The notes below the pieces were generated by a model. It did no database searches and was not told where the DNA came from. It saw only the letters and a list, made by a program, of their open reading frames with translations. 64,000 bases of DNA from Collinsella sp. TF05-9AC (GTDB taxonomy: Bacteria; Actinomycetota; Coriobacteriia; Coriobacteriales; Coriobacteriaceae). The stretch's first letter is position 1. Every line of letters begins with the position of its first letter. The position numbers were made by a program, and so were the translations under genes. This document shows, piece after piece, positions 7,613 to 16,273 of the stretch. Where the stretch lies: the NCBI RefSeq assembly GCF_003438495.1, contig NZ_QSSH01000003.1:47370-111369 (forward strand), written 5' to 3'.

Positions 7613-9130
7613 ATGGCGCTCTATCTGGGTATTGATATTGGGACAAGCGCCTCTAAAGGCGTTTTAATCGATGATCGATGCAACATCGTTTGCCAAGCCT
7701 CTTGTGGACATGAGACGGACAACCCGTGTGACGGATGGTACCAGCATGATGCCGAGGCCGTTTGGTGGGGCGATTTTTGCCGCTTGTCGCGCGAGCTGGT
7801 GGCGCGATCGGGGGTTAACGCGGCACAGATCGGATGCGTGGGCCTTTCCGCATTGGGTTGCGACTGTGTGCCGGTCGATACCGAGTGCAACGCGCTGGCG
7901 CCCGCGATTTTGTATGGAGTCGATGCACGTTCGAAACCGCAGATTGACGAGCTTCTTTCCGAATATGGGACAGATCGCGCACGCGAGCTTTTCGGGCACG
8001 ATCCCTGTTCGTCAGATATTGCTCCCAAGATCTTGTGGTTTAAGGAGAATATGCCCGAGGTGCACGAACGTGCCGCGAAGTTCCTGACGGCGTCATCGTT
8101 TCTGTGCGCAAAGTTGACGGGGCGTTTTACGGTGGACCGTTATTTGGCGGAGGATTTTCTTCCCCTATACGACCGCTTCACTTGGAAGGTTGATGCTCGG
8201 GAATGTGCTCGTTTCTGCCGGCCTGACCAGATGGCGGAGGTAATGTCGGCTACCGATATTGCCGGGGTGATTACTCAGCGTGCGGCTGAGGCGACGGGGC
8301 TCGCGGCAGGGACACCTGTCTTAGTGGGAACGGGCGACTCTGGTGCCGAGGCCATTTTGACGGGTGTATTTCGTCCCGGCGATATGATGGTTCAGTTGGG
8401 GAGTACGGCGTATTTCATCTATCTAGCTGATCATATGGTCGATGATGCCCGCCTGTGGCCAGGGACGTTTATCATTCCCGGAACTTACGGGATCTGCGCG
8501 GGGACCAATACTGCGGGTGCGCTCACATCGTGGCTGCGCCAAGAGCTGTATCGCGACGCCGTGGAGGCCGAGGGCCACGGTGGCCCCGATGCATATTCGG
8601 TTATGGCGCATGATGCCGCCGGTGTGGCGCCGGGTGCCGATGGGCTCCTGTGTCTGCCGTACTTTGCGGGGGAGCGCACTCCGCTCAACGATCCCGAGGC
8701 GCGTGGCGTCTTCTTTGGCCTGACCGGAAGGCATACACGAGCCCATATGGTTCGCGCCGCCTTGGAAGGCGTCGCGTATACCGTTGCATCCCATGTCGAC
8801 ATTATCGAGCGAGAGCATGAACTGCCAATTGGGCGCATTATGCTTGTCGGAGGCGGAACCAAGAATCCAGTTTGGATGCAGGCTATCGCCGACGTATGCG
8901 GGCGCGAGGTCTCGGTTGCCAAGGTTACGGTGGGCGCATGCTTCGGTGATGCCATCATGGCAGCTCTCGCAGGTGGCGCCTATGCATCATGGGATGAGCT
9001 CGCCCAAGTCCTTGGCGTTGCGCAAACAATCGTGCCTGATATGACTGCCCACGAGTTATATGCGTCGCGCCGTCATATCTTTGACGAATTGTATGCACGC
9101 AACCGTGATCTCATGCACGAATTGGTGTAA
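7613..9130 (+). CDS. FGGY-family carbohydrate kinase
   Basis: 505-aa two-domain ASKHA-fold kinase of normal FGGY length. Seen: N-terminal phosphate-1 motif GIDIGTSASKG, substrate region DGWYQHD, VQLGSTAYF in the middle, LCLPYFAGERTPLND, and the C-terminal adenosine motif LVGGGTKNPVWMQ followed by an A-D-V. It resembles the xylulokinase group, but sugar specificity cannot be assigned. It starts 6 bases after the BtpA-like gene and ends the operon. The presence of three sugar kinases (two PfkB, one FGGY) implies that several sugars or conjugates enter this pathway. Confidence 0.85.
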   Translation: MALYLGIDIGTSASKGVLIDDRCNIVCQASCGHETDNPCDGWYQHDAEAVWWGDFCRLSRELVARSGVNAAQIGCVGLSALGCDCVPVDTECNALAPAILYGVDARSKPQIDELLSEYGTDRARELFGHDPCSSDIAPKILWFKENMPEVHERAAKFLTASSFLCAKLTGRFTVDRYLAEDFLPLYDRFTWKVDARECARFCRPDQMAEVMSATDIAGVITQRAAEATGLAAGTPVLVGTGDSGAEAILTGVFRPGDMMVQLGSTAYFIYLADHMVDDARLWPGTFIIPGTYGICAGTNTAGALTSWLRQELYRDAVEAEGHGGPDAYSVMAHDAAGVAPGADGLLCLPYFAGERTPLNDPEARGVFFGLTGRHTRAHMVRAALEGVAYTVASHVDIIEREHELPIGRIMLVGGGTKNPVWMQAIADVCGREVSVAKVTVGACFGDAIMAALAGGAYASWDELAQVLGVAQTIVPDMTAHELYASRRHIFDELYARNRDLMHELV

Positions 9131-9182
9131 TGCTGCCGAATTGTACTGTCTTCCAAAATAGGGACTGCGTTGTGCGATTTGC

Positions 9183-9200
9183 ATGCCCCTTGGCATTTTT
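9183..9200 (+). terminator. Weak terminator-like hairpin between convergent genes
   Basis: ATGCC (9183-9187) pairs with GGCAT (9192-9196) and is followed by TTTT. It lies 52 bases after the FGGY kinase stop and before the convergent TatD gene end. The short stem makes it a low-confidence terminator. Confidence 0.35.
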
Positions 9201-9211
9201 GCCCACAGGGG

Positions 9212-9994
9212 TTAGCGAAGGTCAAAAACAGAGTGCGCATTTGTTAAAACTGCCGACTCGATGCGCTTTGCGTCACAGTTTTTGAGTGAGGCGATGCGCA
9301 TCGAGGTCCTTGCGAGCGATCTGATGAGCGACTGCGCGCTTGTTTCTGTGTTTGGTTTGGCTGGCGCATCGGTCTCGAGCAGTAGACGGTCGAGTGGAAT
9401 CTGCCGGGCATATTCGCGACCGCGCTTGGTGGCGAGCATACGCTCGTTCACGGAAAAATAGCAGTTTGCGTTTCGCGCGCGGGCGAGTTCGTTCGAAGTG
9501 CCGCTAAACCAGTGGAAGATGATAGCGGGGGAGTCGGGGTTTGGGATGAGTAGTCCATGCGATTCGAGGACGTCCAGTACGGCTCCTGCCGAACGAACGG
9601 CGTGAATTGATATCACGCGCCCGGTAAGAGGATGCTGCACGAGTGCATCGCAGAGCCGGTTAAGTGCCTGTATTTGTAGCGGCTCACTTCCAGCGAAGCG
9701 CGCGGAAAAGTCGAGCCCGACTTCGCCGATGTAGCGCTCTTGGGCAGCAACTTCGCAAAGCAGATTGACTTCGGCGGGACCGCAGCGGCCGTCGGCGAGC
9801 CACCAGGGATGGAGGCCGATGCCCTTGATGACGGTAGGAAGGCGACGGGTTCGCCCGTGTGCGCTAGCGAAGTCGCGTGGATCGACGCCGCAATCAAATA
9901 GACCCAAGCCCAGCGCCGTTGCCTCATCGGCAACGGCGTCCGGGTGAGCCATTAAATCAAGATGGCAGTGTGCATCAAATAACCGGGACTCCAT
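9212..9994 (-). CDS. TatD family metal-dependent hydrolase
   Basis: 260-aa TIM-barrel metal-dependent DNase-type protein. Seen: the family opening DAHCHLD (metal HxH), GIGLHPWW, a GEVGLDFS block with its Glu ligand, ISIHAVRS, IFHWFSGT and LLLETDAPA with the metal Asp. All metal ligands appear present. Known TatD proteins are 3'-5' exonucleases acting on damaged or single-stranded DNA. It starts 14 bases after the TcdA stop and is probably the second gene of that operon. Confidence 0.88.
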   Translation of the reverse strand: MESRLFDAHCHLDLMAHPDAVADEATALGLGLFDCGVDPRDFASAHGRTRRLPTVIKGIGLHPWWLADGRCGPAEVNLLCEVAAQERYIGEVGLDFSARFAGSEPLQIQALNRLCDALVQHPLTGRVISIHAVRSAGAVLDVLESHGLLIPNPDSPAIIFHWFSGTSNELARARNANCYFSVNERMLATKRGREYARQIPLDRLLLETDAPAKPNTETSAQSLIRSLARTSMRIASLKNCDAKRIESAVLTNAHSVFDLR

Positions 9995-10008
9995 CTCGGC
10001 GCGCTCCG

Positions 10009-10803
10009 CTAGTCCAGGCGTTGGCCGTCGGCGCGCACGCGCTCGGTGCCGCGACCACTGATCTGACGGATAACCTCGCCGGCGATCATCTGGCCCATGA
10101 TGGGCGGCATAAAGCTGGCGGTTCCCAGCTCGGTGCGCTCGTGGATGTTGGAAGGGTCGCGGGGCTGTGTCTTAACCGATTCCTCGCAGCTAAACAGTAC
10201 GTGCAGGCTCTTGATGCCGCGCTTCTTGCATTCTTTGCGCATAATGCGGCTCATGGGGTCACGTACCGTATCGAAGATGTCGGCAAAGCGGAGGCACTCG
10301 GGATGGAGCTTGTTGGCCCCGCCCATGGAGCTAACCAAACGAATGTCGTGGTCCTGAGCATATTTGGCAATGGTGAGCTTGGCCGAGATGGTGTCGATGG
10401 CGTCGACGACGTAGTCGAGCTTGCCGTCCGTCTGCTCCAAAACGCTCGCGAAGAACTCGTCGATGTTGTCGCTCAGCAGGTATTCGGTGCGTTTGATAAC
10501 GGTGGCGGCGGGATTAATGTCGTGGATCATGGCTTCCATAACATCGACCTTGCGCTTGCCGATGGTGCTGTGAAAGGCGATAGCCTGGCGATTGATATTG
10601 CTGGGCGCGACGATGTCCTTGTCCAGAATGACGAAATGACCAATGCCGCCGCGGGCGAGCGCCTCGCAGCAATTGGACCCCACACCTCCGCAGCCGAGCA
10701 TCAGCACCGTAGCATCGGCGAGCTTATCGAGTGCCTCGCGGCCCATGATGATCTCGAGCTTGGTGTCGCGTGTCTCGACGAGAGCGGCAGCGGTTTCGGT
10801 CAT
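10009..10803 (-). CDS. tcdA: tRNA threonylcarbamoyladenosine dehydratase (TcdA)
   Basis: 264-aa ThiF/E1-like enzyme that cyclises t6A37 to ct6A in ANN-decoding tRNAs using ATP. Seen: nucleotide loop LGCGGVGSNCCEALARGG, DKDIVAPSNINRQ, VDAIDTISAKL, and the C-terminal SFMPPIMGQMIAGEVIRQI that is typical of TcdA. Two Met codons lie 6 bases apart. GGAGG sits 6 bases before the second one and directly against the first, so 10803 is the better start. It forms a minus-strand operon with the TatD gene and is divergent from the sdpR-like gene. Confidence 0.88.
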   Translation of the reverse strand: MTETAAALVETRDTKLEIIMGREALDKLADATVLMLGCGGVGSNCCEALARGGIGHFVILDKDIVAPSNINRQAIAFHSTIGKRKVDVMEAMIHDINPAATVIKRTEYLLSDNIDEFFASVLEQTDGKLDYVVDAIDTISAKLTIAKYAQDHDIRLVSSMGGANKLHPECLRFADIFDTVRDPMSRIMRKECKKRGIKSLHVLFSCEESVKTQPRDPSNIHERTELGTASFMPPIMGQMIAGEVIRQISGRGTERVRADGQRLD

Positions 10804-10909
10804 AGACATCCTCCGATGGGGAAGCGAATCGTGTTTTAGCTATCGTCATTATAGGTAATCGCCATAGGTTGCGATGGCGTTTACTTTGATGTGGTTTGAA
10901 GCATTGCGA

Positions 10910-10947
10910 TTAGATAGTTAGACAAACATCTAAATATCGAGTATAGT
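10910..10947 (+). promoter_or_regulatory. Promoter and operator candidate for the sdpRI-like operon
   Basis: A TATAGT -10 box (10942-10947) has TTAGAC as a -35 box 18 bases upstream. Overlapping this is an inverted repeat, TTAGAT (10910-10915) and ATCTAA (10928-10933). That is the arrangement expected for autorepression by the ArsR-type protein encoded next. Confidence 0.6.
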
Positions 10948-10981
10948 GTGCGCGTCATGAGAGATGATGAGAGGAGGTCTT

Positions 10982-11260
10982 ATGCCGGGAGAGGGTTTTA
11001 AGGCGCTTGCCGATCCAACGCGACGGCGCATTTTGGAACTGCTGCGCGAGGGCAATTGCACGGCGGGGGAGCTTGCCGAGCATTTCGATATCAGTAAGCC
11101 GTCGCTGAGCCATCACTTGGCGACGCTCAAAAACGCCGGGTTGGTGACCGACGAACGTCATGGCCAAAACATCGTTTACAGCTTAAACACCACCGTCATG
11201 CAGGACTTGATCGGCTGGTTTATGGGCTTTACAAACACGGAAGGTGATAAGGATGAATAA
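10982..11260 (+). CDS. ArsR-type autorepressor (SdpR-like)
   Basis: 92-aa winged-helix regulator. Seen: FKALADPTRRRILELLREG, a recognition-helix region DISKPSLSHHLATLKNAGLV and a wing ERHGQNIVYSL; there are no metal-binding Cys as in true arsenic sensors. This matches the SdpR autorepressor subfamily. ATG 10982 follows a strong AGGAGG. The gene overlaps the next start by 8 bases, so repressor and SdpI-like protein are translated together. In B. subtilis SdpI captures SdpR at the membrane to relieve repression; a similar circuit is likely here (inference). Confidence 0.85.
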   Translation: MPGEGFKALADPTRRRILELLREGNCTAGELAEHFDISKPSLSHHLATLKNAGLVTDERHGQNIVYSLNTTVMQDLIGWFMGFTNTEGDKDE

Positions 11261-11957
11261 CGAAAACAAGGGCATTCACCCCACGGGGGTATCGTCGCGC
11301 GTGTGGATTGCGCTGGTCGCTCTGTGCGTCGCCAATGTCGTAGCGCACCTCATGGTGATGCCGAGCTTGCCTGCGCAGATTCCCACGCACTGGGGCGCGA
11401 ACGGCGCCGTCGACGGTTGGGGTCCTAGCTGGATGGCCTCCGCGCTCGGCGTGCTGCCTCTGGCGCTTCTCGCAATGTTCTGCGTGGTGCCGCGCATCGA
11501 CCCCAAAGGTGAGGCATATCGAACCTCGGGCAAGTTCTACCAGGGCTTCGTAATCGCCTTCACCTTGTTCATGTGCGCCATAAGCTGGCTGGGAGAGCTT
11601 ACGGTCTGGGGCGTGGTGCCGGCGGTCGGTTCGGTTAACGTGCTTATTTCCGGTGTTGTCGGTTTGCTGTTCATCGGCGTAGGCAACTACTTGCCGCGTG
11701 TGAAGCAGAACTATACGCTCGGTATCAAGACACCTTGGGCGCTTGCCGATCCCGAGAACTGGCGCCGTACGCAGCGTTTTGGCGGCGCCTGCTTTATGGT
11801 GCTGGGTATTGGCCTGATTGTGATGGGCGTGGCAGGCAGCGTGCTTTCGAGTGAAGTCGTCGCCGCGGTGATTGCGGCTCTGGCGTTTGGTTCGGTTGGA
11901 GCCGTCTACGTCTACTCGTATCTGTTGTGGCGCAAATCGCAGCGAGCCGCTCGTTAA
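11253..11957 (+). CDS. SdpI-like membrane immunity/signal protein
   Basis: 234-aa polytopic membrane protein with about six hydrophobic segments. Seen: a DUF1648 opening with the PTHWGANGAVDGWG block, followed by the SdpI half with NYLPRVKQNYTLGIKTPWAL and NWRRTQRFGG, both family signatures. SdpI gives immunity to the SdpC toxin in Bacillus and works with SdpR as a sensor. No toxin gene is visible nearby, so it may respond to foreign bacteriocins or to envelope stress. It is co-translated with the regulator through an 8-base overlap. Confidence 0.85.
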   Translation: MNNENKGIHPTGVSSRVWIALVALCVANVVAHLMVMPSLPAQIPTHWGANGAVDGWGPSWMASALGVLPLALLAMFCVVPRIDPKGEAYRTSGKFYQGFVIAFTLFMCAISWLGELTVWGVVPAVGSVNVLISGVVGLLFIGVGNYLPRVKQNYTLGIKTPWALADPENWRRTQRFGGACFMVLGIGLIVMGVAGSVLSSEVVAAVIAALAFGSVGAVYVYSYLLWRKSQRAAR

Positions 11958-12023
11958 GGTTGCGGAAAACTAGCGTATGCAGTTCATAGTATGTTCCGGG
12001 GGACTTTTCCCAGGTAGTATTAG

Positions 12024-12050
12024 GGGGTGTGGGCAACCATGCCCCTTTTT
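12024..12050 (+). terminator. Intrinsic terminator after the sdpI-like gene
   Basis: GGGGTGTGG (12024-12032) pairs with CCATGCCCC (12037-12045) through nine pairs including two G-T wobbles. A GCAA tetraloop and five T follow the standard pattern. It sits between sdpI and ettA. Confidence 0.7.
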
Positions 12051-12141
12051 CGTTACGTTTCAGAGCTGGTTTTCTCATTTCGTTTCCACTAAAGCGAATC
12101 AAGAATAGGGAAACAGCAGGTAGAAAGGATAGAACAGACAT

Positions 12142-13821
12142 ATGGCGGAGTTTATCTACCAGATGTATCAGGCTCGCAAGGCCCATGGCGACAAGGTGAT
12201 CCTTGACGACGTGACCCTGAGCTTCTACCCCGGTGCCAAGATCGGCGTCGTGGGCCCCAACGGTATGGGCAAGTCGACCCTGCTCAAGATCATGGCCGGC
12301 ATCGAGGAGGTCTCCAACGGCGATGCCAGGCTCACCCCCGGCTACACCGTAGGCATCCTGCAGCAGGAGCCGCCGCTCGACGACGACAAGACCGTTATCG
12401 AGAACGTGCGCATGGCGTTTGGCGATATGATCGCCAAGGTCGATCGCTTCAATAAGATCGGCGAGGAGATGTGCGGCCCGGATTGCGACATGGACGCCCT
12501 CATGGCCGAGATGGGCAAGCTCCAGGACGAGATTGATGCCGCCGACGGCTGGGATATCGATTCCAAGCTCGGCCAGGCCATGGACGCCCTGCAGCTGCCC
12601 GATTCCGACATGCCGGTCAACGTGCTTTCCGGCGGCGAGCGCCGCCGCGTGGCCCTGTGCAAGCTGCTGCTCGAGGCTCCCGACCTGCTGCTGCTCGACG
12701 AGCCCACGAACCACCTGGACGCCGAGTCGATCCTGTGGCTCGAGCACTTCCTGCACAACTACCAGGGCGCGGTGCTTGCCGTCACGCACGATCGCTACTT
12801 CCTGGATAACGTTGCCGAGTGGATCTGCGAGGTCGACCGCGGCCACCTCTATCCCTACAAGGGCAACTACTCCACGTATCTGGAGACCAAGGCTGCCCGT
12901 ATCGAGGCGCAGGGCAACCGCGATGCCAAGCTCGCCAAGCGCATGGAGGCCGAGCTCGAGTGGGTACGCAGCTCGCCCAAGGCTCGCCAGGCCAAGAACA
13001 AGGCCCGTCTGGCTCGCTACGAGGAGATGGAGGCCGAGGCCCGCGCAAGCCAGAAGCTCGACTGGACTGACATTCGCATTCCTGTGGGCCCGCGTCTGGG
13101 CAACAAGGTGCTCGAGGCCCATCACCTGCACAAAGAGTTCGATGGCCGCGTGCTTATCGACGACCTTTCGTTCACCCTGCCGCGCAACGGCATCGTGGGC
13201 GTCATCGGCCCCAACGGCGTCGGTAAGACCACGCTGTTCAAGACGATTGTGGGTCTGGAGCCGCTGAGTTCGGGCGAGCTCGAGGTGGGCGAGACCGTCA
13301 AGATTTCTTACGTCGACCAGAACCGTTCCGGCATCGACCCCGATAAGAACCTATGGGAGGTCGTCTCGGACGGCCTGGACCACATGATGGTCGGCGAGAC
13401 CGAGGTTCCGAGCCGCGCTTATGTGGCGAGCTTTGGCTTTAAGGGCCAGGACCAGCAGAAGCGCGCTGGCGTGCTCTCCGGTGGCGAGCGCAACCGTCTG
13501 AACTTGGCGCTTACGCTCAAGCAGGGCGGCAACTTGCTGCTCCTCGACGAGCCCACGAACGACCTCGACGTCGAGACGCTGTCTTCGCTCGAAGCGGCGC
13601 TGCTCGAGTTCCCGGGCTGCTCGGTGGTCATTAGCCACGATCGTATGTTCCTGGACCGCGTCGCCACGCACATTCTGGCGTGGGAGGGCACCGACGAGAA
13701 TCCGGGCAACTGGTATTGGTTCGAGGGCAATTTCGAGGCCTATCAGGCCAACCGTATCGAGCGCCTGGGCGAGGACGCAGCCCAGCCGCATCGTATTCAC
13801 CGCAAGCTGACGCGCGATTAG
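12142..13821 (+). CDS. ettA: Energy-dependent translational throttle protein EttA (ABC-F ATPase)
   Basis: 559-aa soluble ABC-F protein that binds the ribosomal E site and gates the first elongation cycle by ATP level. Seen: first Walker A GPNGMGKST (38-46), signature LSGGERRRVAL, Walker B LLLLDEPTNHLD; an arm/linker rich in Arg, Lys and Ala; second Walker A GPNGVGKTT, signature LSGGERNRLNLA and LLLLDEPTNDLD. Length and the FIYQM-Y-ARKAHG opening fit EttA rather than resistance-type ABC-F proteins. ATG 12142 follows AGAAAGGAT. A perfect terminator follows the stop. Confidence 0.92.
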   Translation: MAEFIYQMYQARKAHGDKVILDDVTLSFYPGAKIGVVGPNGMGKSTLLKIMAGIEEVSNGDARLTPGYTVGILQQEPPLDDDKTVIENVRMAFGDMIAKVDRFNKIGEEMCGPDCDMDALMAEMGKLQDEIDAADGWDIDSKLGQAMDALQLPDSDMPVNVLSGGERRRVALCKLLLEAPDLLLLDEPTNHLDAESILWLEHFLHNYQGAVLAVTHDRYFLDNVAEWICEVDRGHLYPYKGNYSTYLETKAARIEAQGNRDAKLAKRMEAELEWVRSSPKARQAKNKARLARYEEMEAEARASQKLDWTDIRIPVGPRLGNKVLEAHHLHKEFDGRVLIDDLSFTLPRNGIVGVIGPNGVGKTTLFKTIVGLEPLSSGELEVGETVKISYVDQNRSGIDPDKNLWEVVSDGLDHMMVGETEVPSRAYVASFGFKGQDQQKRAGVLSGGERNRLNLALTLKQGGNLLLLDEPTNDLDVETLSSLEAALLEFPGCSVVISHDRMFLDRVATHILAWEGTDENPGNWYWFEGNFEAYQANRIERLGEDAAQPHRIHRKLTRD

Positions 13822-13844
13822 TCGAGCTCAGGTGACCTAACGAG

Positions 13845-13882
13845 AAAGGGACGATAACCTTGAGGGTTATCGTCCCTTTTTG
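13845..13882. terminator. Bidirectional intrinsic terminator
   Basis: A 15-bp perfect stem (13845-13859 with 13865-13879), loop TTGAG, is followed by T residues on the + strand and a matching T run on the - strand. It serves ettA and the convergent 435-aa gene. Confidence 0.88.
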
Positions 13883-15190
13883 TTACTTGGTAGAAGGCTC
13901 GACTTTATCGATGGTCCAGGCGGCTCCGAGACCGCCGGTGGTGTTGCGGCGGATGCGCACGGTGACTTCGTGGCGCTCGCCGGCTTGCGTGTAGCGCAGA
14001 GGGAAGCTTGCGCGGTTTCGCGCGGCCTCGATGGTACCGCGCTCGCGGGCGATCCAGTAGTACTCGCCGACGATGCCGAGCGTGTCGGCGCCGTAGGGGA
14101 GATAGGTTGACAGCTGGTGCAGAAGCGGGCCGGGACAGAAGACCTCGGTTGCGAAATCGACGGGGAAGTCCTCGGGGATGGCGGGCGCTGCAGGTGCGGG
14201 GGTTGGGGCCGCTGCGGGTGCCGAAGCCGGTGCAGGTGCGGGAATTTGGTCGCAAGCAGAGGTGGGCACGGACTCGATGACGGGTGCGGGCTCCGGCGTC
14301 GTTTTCGGCTTGATTGTGGAATCTGCGGGCTTCACGGTGACGGGCGCGTCTGCAGCTGCAGTTTCAACCTCAACCTGCGTCGCGTTCTCGTTTTCAACGC
14401 TCGACTTTGCCTCGACCGGCGTGGAGGCCATGGTGGTGATGCCGGCATTGGCGTTCTCGGGGTCATAGACGACCGTGAGCGAGATGGCGGGCTGCGGCGT
14501 CTCGGGCTCCGGCACCGACTCGGCAGCGCCTTGATCGGCGGGCTCGTCAGACTGATCGTCCTCGGCCTCGTCGCCAAAGACATCGCTGTTTTGGAACGCA
14601 GACGTCTCGGGCTGGCCAGCGGCTTCTTCGGTTGTCGACTTGGGAGCTTCGTTGAGCTCCACAGTGGCTTCCTGCTCGGATATGACTTTGGGATTGGTCG
14701 TGGCGGCGATTTCGGTTTCGGCTTCTGCTGTTACCTCAATAGCGATTTCGATCTCTGTCTCGGGCTCGGGTTCCGGCGCGGCGTCAACCATGGCTTCGGG
14801 CTCGGGACGCTTAACGTGCTTGGGGCGCACGGCCTTGAGGTCCTTCTCGCCGCGCTTTTTCTTTTTGTAGGACTGCTTGGCTCCTTTGGTTGCCTTGGGC
14901 TTGTCCTCGCCCTTGGCAAGGGCGGCATCCCAGGCCTCGTTGGCGATGACGGTGGCATACAGGCGACCGCCCTTAAAGACGGTCAGCTTGATGCAGTCAT
15001 CGAGCTCCTCGAGCAGCTCGCGCGTGGACTCGAAGCCCAGGTCATAAGCGGCCATGTCGCCGGCGGCGAGCGTCTCCTCGACCTGCGTCATAAACGTTTG
15101 CTTGCCGCACCCAATCGCATCGCGCAGCAGACGATATAGATAGATGTGGTTGCCCAGCGATAGCGTGGGCTTAACTATTGTCTTGCTCAT
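13883..15190 (-). CDS. Protein of unknown function with conserved ends and a long acidic Pro/Ala/Glu linker
   Basis: 435 aa, not recognised. The N-terminal ~100 residues look globular (SLGNHIYLYRLLRDAIG, GFESTRELLEELDDCIK, TVFKGGRLYATVIANEAWD) and could be a small winged-helix or LOTUS-like domain, which is a guess. A Lys-rich patch (SYKKKKRGEKD) follows. About 220 residues are low complexity, rich in Glu, Ala, Pro and Thr. The C-terminal ~95 residues form a second ordered block (PGPLLHQLSTYLPYG, ARERGTIEAARNRA, VRIRRNTTGGLG). No signal peptide or membrane segment is seen. Start 15190 has a GAGGAG ribosome site; the frame extends upstream without one. Convergent with ettA. Confidence 0.75.
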   Translation of the reverse strand: MSKTIVKPTLSLGNHIYLYRLLRDAIGCGKQTFMTQVEETLAAGDMAAYDLGFESTRELLEELDDCIKLTVFKGGRLYATVIANEAWDAALAKGEDKPKATKGAKQSYKKKKRGEKDLKAVRPKHVKRPEPEAMVDAAPEPEPETEIEIAIEVTAEAETEIAATTNPKVISEQEATVELNEAPKSTTEEAAGQPETSAFQNSDVFGDEAEDDQSDEPADQGAAESVPEPETPQPAISLTVVYDPENANAGITTMASTPVEAKSSVENENATQVEVETAAADAPVTVKPADSTIKPKTTPEPAPVIESVPTSACDQIPAPAPASAPAAAPTPAPAAPAIPEDFPVDFATEVFCPGPLLHQLSTYLPYGADTLGIVGEYYWIARERGTIEAARNRASFPLRYTQAGERHEVTVRIRRNTTGGLGAAWTIDKVEPSTK

Positions 15191-15261
15191 GGCAAATCTC
15201 CTCTTTACACACCAAAGCATCTTACCATCGCACGGGGCGTGCCACCTCGGCGCCCAAGGCA

Positions 15262-15294
15262 AACGGGCGCGACCGTTGCCGGTTCGCGCCCGTT
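15262..15294 (-). terminator. Terminator-like hairpin
   Basis: A stem of 10 or more pairs (15262-15274 with 15282-15294) lies 35 bases downstream of the minus-strand Ser/Thr-rich protein gene. On the minus strand the stem ends in a short TTT run. Confidence 0.6.
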
Positions 15295-15328
15295 ATACAG
15301 GTCGGTTATCTATGAGAGGCAAACGTGC

Positions 15329-16273
15329 TTAGTTGCCCGACGCCGTGCCTTGGCTCGAGCTGTCAGATGCCGTGCCGGACGCGGTTCCGCTCGAGCTGTT
15401 AGTGCTGCTGTTGTCGGTAGATCCCGTGCCCGATGTATTGTCGCTTGTCTGGTCGCCCGTGCTCGGCTGCGAGCTGTCAGTCGTTTGGCTTGAGTCGGTC
15501 GTGCCGGATTGCGTGCCGCTGTTGTTCACGGAAGAATCGACGCCCTGCGATTGATCGGGGGTGTTCGAGGACGAGTCGGTGGATGCGGAGGTGCCCTGCG
15601 AGTCGTCCTGCTGGCTTTGCGATTGACCAGTGCTATCCGCGTCGTGCTCGGTCGTGCGCGACGACAGAATCGGCTCGGGGCGCTCGCCCAGACCCTCACC
15701 GGCGGTGGTGATAAGGATGGCGCCGGTGCAGGCGATGACCGCGACGATGGCGATGGCGATCGAGAAGATGATGACCTTCTTTTGCGTCTGGCTGCGCTCT
15801 GCCGCCGCCTTGGCGCGCAAGCTGTTGGGGGCAACGCGCGCCGTGGTCGCGCGCCCCGCAATCTGGCGCATCTCTTGCGTAGTCGCGGCGCCGCCCAGGT
15901 GTTCCTTGGCATCAAACTCAACAGGCTCATAGGCGCCGGCGGGGTAGTCGACGTCGGCGTGCGTACCTTTGAGGGCTTTGGCGCTGGCAGAGATAAAGTG
16001 GCGGTAGACCTGCGAGGACACAACGGTGATGACCGAGCTCACGGCGGCGCCAATTACTGAACCTGCGATACCAATCTTGGAAGCAAGCGCGACGCTTGTG
16101 GCGGCTGCTGCGGCGCCGGCGATGATCTGGGGAATGGAAATGTCATCGAACAGGCCCTTTTTGGGCGCGATGGCCATGGTCTGTCCGATGGAATGGTTTT
16201 CGTGAACGCCGTTGTTGAGCGCGGCTGGTGTCATGACGCGCGTGCGCGGCGCGTCGGTGTACTTGGTTGTCAT
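15329..16273 (-). CDS. Membrane protein with long Ser/Thr/Gly-rich extracytoplasmic tail, unknown function
   Basis: 314 aa. Seen: a short polar N-terminus, a hydrophobic Ala/Ile/Val-rich region near residues 45-85 that may form one or two membrane segments, a basic central domain, a clear single transmembrane helix (KKVIIFSIAIAIVAVIACTG), then about 120 residues almost entirely Ser, Thr, Gly, Asp, Asn and Gln. The tail is typical of a flexible, possibly glycosylated cell-wall spacer. There is no sorting motif. ATG 16273 is chosen from GGGAGGG; the frame continues upstream without a ribosome site. Divergent from nadE. I do not recognise the family. Confidence 0.7.
   Translation of the reverse strand: MTTKYTDAPRTRVMTPAALNNGVHENHSIGQTMAIAPKKGLFDDISIPQIIAGAAAAATSVALASKIGIAGSVIGAAVSSVITVVSSQVYRHFISASAKALKGTHADVDYPAGAYEPVEFDAKEHLGGAATTQEMRQIAGRATTARVAPNSLRAKAAAERSQTQKKVIIFSIAIAIVAVIACTGAILITTAGEGLGERPEPILSSRTTEHDADSTGQSQSQQDDSQGTSASTDSSSNTPDQSQGVDSSVNNSGTQSGTTDSSQTTDSSQPSTGDQTSDNTSGTGSTDNSSTNSSSGTASGTASDSSSQGTASGN

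Noticed and set aside
11794..13131. 445-codon minus-strand frame opposite ettA
   Set aside because: Antisense shadow of the EttA gene, with no domain pattern and no ribosome site.
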